Assembly (NCBI GenBank): GCA_903819975.1
Contig: CAIJFI010000008.1
Span: forward strand, 62,001 to 126,000
Reading direction: 5' to 3'
Source: an uncultured Bacteroidota bacterium
GTDB lineage: Bacteria; Bacteroidota; Bacteroidia; Chitinophagales; Chitinophagaceae
DNA: 64,000 nt
Shown here: positions 62,901 through 64,000 of the stretch, in pieces
Numbering within the stretch: position 1 is the stretch's first letter
Layout of the letters: each line of letters opens with the position of its first letter
Notes under the pieces: generated by a model
Told to the model about the DNA's origin: nothing
Databases searched by the model: none
What the model saw: the letters and a program-made list of their open reading frames with translations, nothing else
Position numbers and translations under genes: made by a program

Positions 62901-63677
62901 GTATTCCCATTTATTTTACGTCGTACCAAAGAGCAGGTGGCGAAGGATTTGCCAGAAAAGCAGGAAATGGTATTGTATTGTGAGATGGGTACAGCACAGC
63001 GTAAAATATATGAAGCTTATCGAAATGATTATCGAGATAAGTTAATTGGTATGGTAGAGGAAAAGGGAATTCAAAAATCTCAATTATCTATCTTACAAGG
63101 ATTGATGAAGTTGCGTCAAATTTGTGATAGTCCTGCCATTATTAAAGACGAATCTTATCCAAATGAATCGGTTAAGTTAACAGAACTTACTCGTGAAATA
63201 GCCGAAAACATTGGCGATCATAAGGCATTGGTATTCTCTCAATTCTTAGGAATGTTGGGATTAATAAAGGAACAACTAACAAAGTTGGGAATAGATTACG
63301 AATATTTTGATGGAGGAAGTACTATTCAAGAAAGAGAAAAAGCAATTGAGCGTTTCCAAAATGATCCTAAATGTAGAGTATTCCTAATTTCTTTAAAAGC
63401 AGGTGGAGTAGGATTAAACTTAACAGCAGCTGACTACGTTTACATAGTTGACCCATGGTGGAATCCAGCTGTTGAACAACAAGCAATTGATAGAACCCAT
63501 CGTATAGGACAAACTAAAAATATATTCGCGTATCGTATGATTTGTAATGATACGGTAGAAGATAAAATATTAAAACTGCAGGACAGAAAAAGATCTTTGG
63601 CCAAGGAATTAATTTCCGATGAAGACGGATTTGTTAAGTCCTTAACCAAAGATGATATTGCATATCTATTTAGTTAG
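59910..63677 (+). CDS. SNF2-family helicase with two SWIM zinc fingers
   Basis: 1255 aa. Two N-terminal SWIM-type zinc sites: Cys73-x-Cys75-x7-Cys83-x-His85 (in CGCPYNLSEVCRH) and Cys184-x-Cys186-x8-Cys195-x-His197 (in CDCLSETEYPLCVH). A long middle region (about 230-770) of unclear fold follows. The SNF2 ATPase is C-terminal: GGILADDMGLGKTIQ (Walker A, about 815-830), VILDESQAIKN (DExx box, about 914), LSGTPLQNN, and KAGGVGLNLTAADYVYIVDPWWNPAVEQQAIDRTHRIGQ (motifs V-VI). It would translocate on duplex DNA and remodel protein-DNA complexes. Monocistronic. Confidence 0.93.
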   Translation: MALPYLVKHIYSYGTEEVIRRGKKIFALKNIELVKFDPLLGSIHCRVKDDGYSTYYKVTIENFKSAATLSLRCGCPYNLSEVCRHKAAALFYVQDLLDKNLLDYKQASYVTTHTQLRTKSLDLKMIRMLCSKTTFEKAETTLKSTRPHIIESANEKVVAEVDENGKTYHIIVQKNDERFFDTSCDCLSETEYPLCVHKTMLLLQLFLLKGADYFETIRNWDREKNKLLALYGYTLDDYIEDKFEFTYHEGKPYLKVLDERIQKVNAAPSTTIMRKIPKSNDWDIEQETGEEPKIAKTVERLGLVIQQASNEYPYLSFNVIKGEVNEEGTAYVGKVEKIDLPKYATPDDIREEDKNLVQTVRKLQSAEITKFLNKNSPFQGIWDTILNAEDDSLPTETKELIQEYMHPKLEKLWRDISEHPFNFHLPTNKPFTTANLQMAELVFNPIQPCFRVEKEADRYIIYAQVNLPEGKISLEENHAKSHYVFQYHHQYFTWKNRADLKWVEQFMPTGFNEVDLENWPDYLQSTLLPLSKLYSVELGNVKQEKLRGVKPTLQILLKEDRDYLVFEPLYTYKDIVVTKDDGPSVIQQQGDKIVILDRDLAAERNLMNVIEQLHSGFVRPNEGNVLALKGAEVLKNNWFFLFIDTLKEKQIPLFGSENLKQFKFNTAKPSTKLYISSNTDWFDAKVEISFGEQKVSVQDIKNMLANKQQFVPLKDGSLGVLPEKWLNKYSLLFKVGEGKTDNLKLSKYHFSILDELYEQRDEEELIFQLEGKYEKIREKYSIADVAPPAHLSPILRPYQVSGFQWLNYLHDVQWGGILADDMGLGKTIQTLSFLQHLKEKNGSLVALVVCPTTLLFNWQNELKKFTPSLTFQIHHGGTRTKSQLFKDSVEVIITTYGTLRSDIKMFSEVKFDYVILDESQAIKNPSSKVTKAACLLQATNKLCLSGTPLQNNTFDIYAQMNFLNPGMLGTVEYFKHNFSMPIDKFDEKEQKEHLRKFVFPFILRRTKEQVAKDLPEKQEMVLYCEMGTAQRKIYEAYRNDYRDKLIGMVEEKGIQKSQLSILQGLMKLRQICDSPAIIKDESYPNESVKLTELTREIAENIGDHKALVFSQFLGMLGLIKEQLTKLGIDYEYFDGGSTIQEREKAIERFQNDPKCRVFLISLKAGGVGLNLTAADYVYIVDPWWNPAVEQQAIDRTHRIGQTKNIFAYRMICNDTVEDKILKLQDRKRSLAKELISDEDGFVKSLTKDDIAYLFS

Positions 63678-63692
63678 ATTATGGAGATGCTT

Positions 63693-64000
63693 CTATTTTA
63701 ACTCCGCTGCTGCTAAACCTGCTTTTGGATTTTTCAAAAATTCGTCTTTGCATTCTTTAGAGCAAAATCCAATTGCATGATTGTCGTAATGTGCAGTGTC
63801 ATTAATGCCTGCAGTGACAGGCATACCACATGTTGGATCTTTTTTGTTGTCTACCATTGCAGTTGTGTATGTAACAGTTTTGGTTGAGTCAGTTGGCATT
63901 GCCGCCATTGAATCTTTTTTAACTTCTTCTTTACTAGTTTGTTGACTATTACATGCTGCAAGGAATAATCCTACACTCATTAAAGCCAGTCCAAATATCT
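63693..64000 (-). CDS. YHS-domain lipoprotein, cut at the window edge
   Basis: At least 102 codons are open to the window end. An ATG at 63980 would leave a signal of only nine residues before the lipobox LAAC, and the frame stays open upstream (IFGLAL before it), so the true start is probably just beyond the edge. After a low-complexity linker the C-terminus is a YHS domain: DPTCGMPV, then GFCSKECKDEFLKNPKAGL, with three Cys (CGM and CSxxC) that bind soft metals. Likely periplasmic metal handling. No terminator is seen before the convergent SNF2 gene. Confidence 0.82.
   Translation of the reverse strand, partial: IFGLALMSVGLFLAACNSQQTSKEEVKKDSMAAMPTDSTKTVTYTTAMVDNKKDPTCGMPVTAGINDTAHYDNHAIGFCSKECKDEFLKNPKAGLAAAELK

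Noticed and set aside
1..64000. CRISPR arrays, insertion sequences, prophage, toxin-antitoxin pairs, and defence genes
   Set aside because: No repeat-spacer pattern, transposase or integrase sequence, or paired small toxin and antitoxin frames were seen; the UvrD and SNF2 proteins have no defence-type neighbours.

Overview
The window reads as ordinary chromosomal DNA of a member of the Bacteroidota, most likely family Chitinophagaceae (inference from gene content; I cannot run a phylogeny). The DNA is AT-rich and densely coded, with no gap over 300 bp. Many intergenic regions carry the Bacteroidota -7 promoter element TAnnTTTG. The gene set also fits: futalosine-pathway MqnC, type III pantothenate kinase, LptC, ribosomal protein THX, DUF4286, TIGR02757, PadR-PspC pair, GHL10 hydrolase and a split MetH. 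Codon and base use look even throughout. I see no mobile element, phage, CRISPR array, rRNA or tRNA.

Layout. 1-6.6 kb: Tat-exported sugar-oxidation genes (gluconate dehydrogenase subunit 3-like, sugar isomerase/epimerase, Gfo/Idh/MocA oxidoreductase), a class V aminotransferase, an aldehyde dehydrogenase and a glutathione peroxidase. 6.6-16 kb: dusB, a CPBP protease, a phospholipid pair (cdsA, psd), small metabolic enzymes, cystathionine gamma-synthase, an SdpI-like membrane protein and a deoxyhypusine-synthase homologue. 16-24 kb: a long minus-strand run with an M28 peptidase, rpiB, tatC, a CNNM/CorC protein, an aldo/keto reductase and lptC-OMP-coaX. 24-31 kb: glycosyltransferase-MeaB-GT87 on the plus strand, then thx, hup, DUF4286, an exonuclease III and an unrecognised secreted protein on the minus strand, and a LOG-family protein. 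31-41 kb: split methionine synthase with a structured leader, a YceI protein, and a recR / Ig-like lipoprotein / UvrD-type helicase-nuclease operon. 41-52 kb: kup, a GHL10 hydrolase, marR-vanZ-gcvH, serS, an OMP/anti-sigma/ECF sigma operon and mqnC. 52-64 kb: an M16 peptidase pair, padR-pspC, gcvT, ssb, comB, a large SNF2 helicase with two SWIM fingers, and the edge of a YHS-domain lipoprotein.

Connections. TatC (18.1 kb) would export the Tat substrates at the left end. GcvH and GcvT are two of the glycine-cleavage proteins; GcvP is not here. MetB-type cystathionine synthase and MetH both feed methionine. CdsA and Psd act at two steps of phosphatidylethanolamine synthesis. LptC, the OMPs and the ECF/anti-sigma operon belong to envelope biogenesis.

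I did not find a clear new multi-gene system. The most interesting signals are a perfect 16-bp inverted repeat next to the padR promoter, a structured leader in front of the split metH operon, the deoxyhypusine-synthase homologue, the two-SWIM SNF2 protein, and an in-frame stop separating the two MetH halves.
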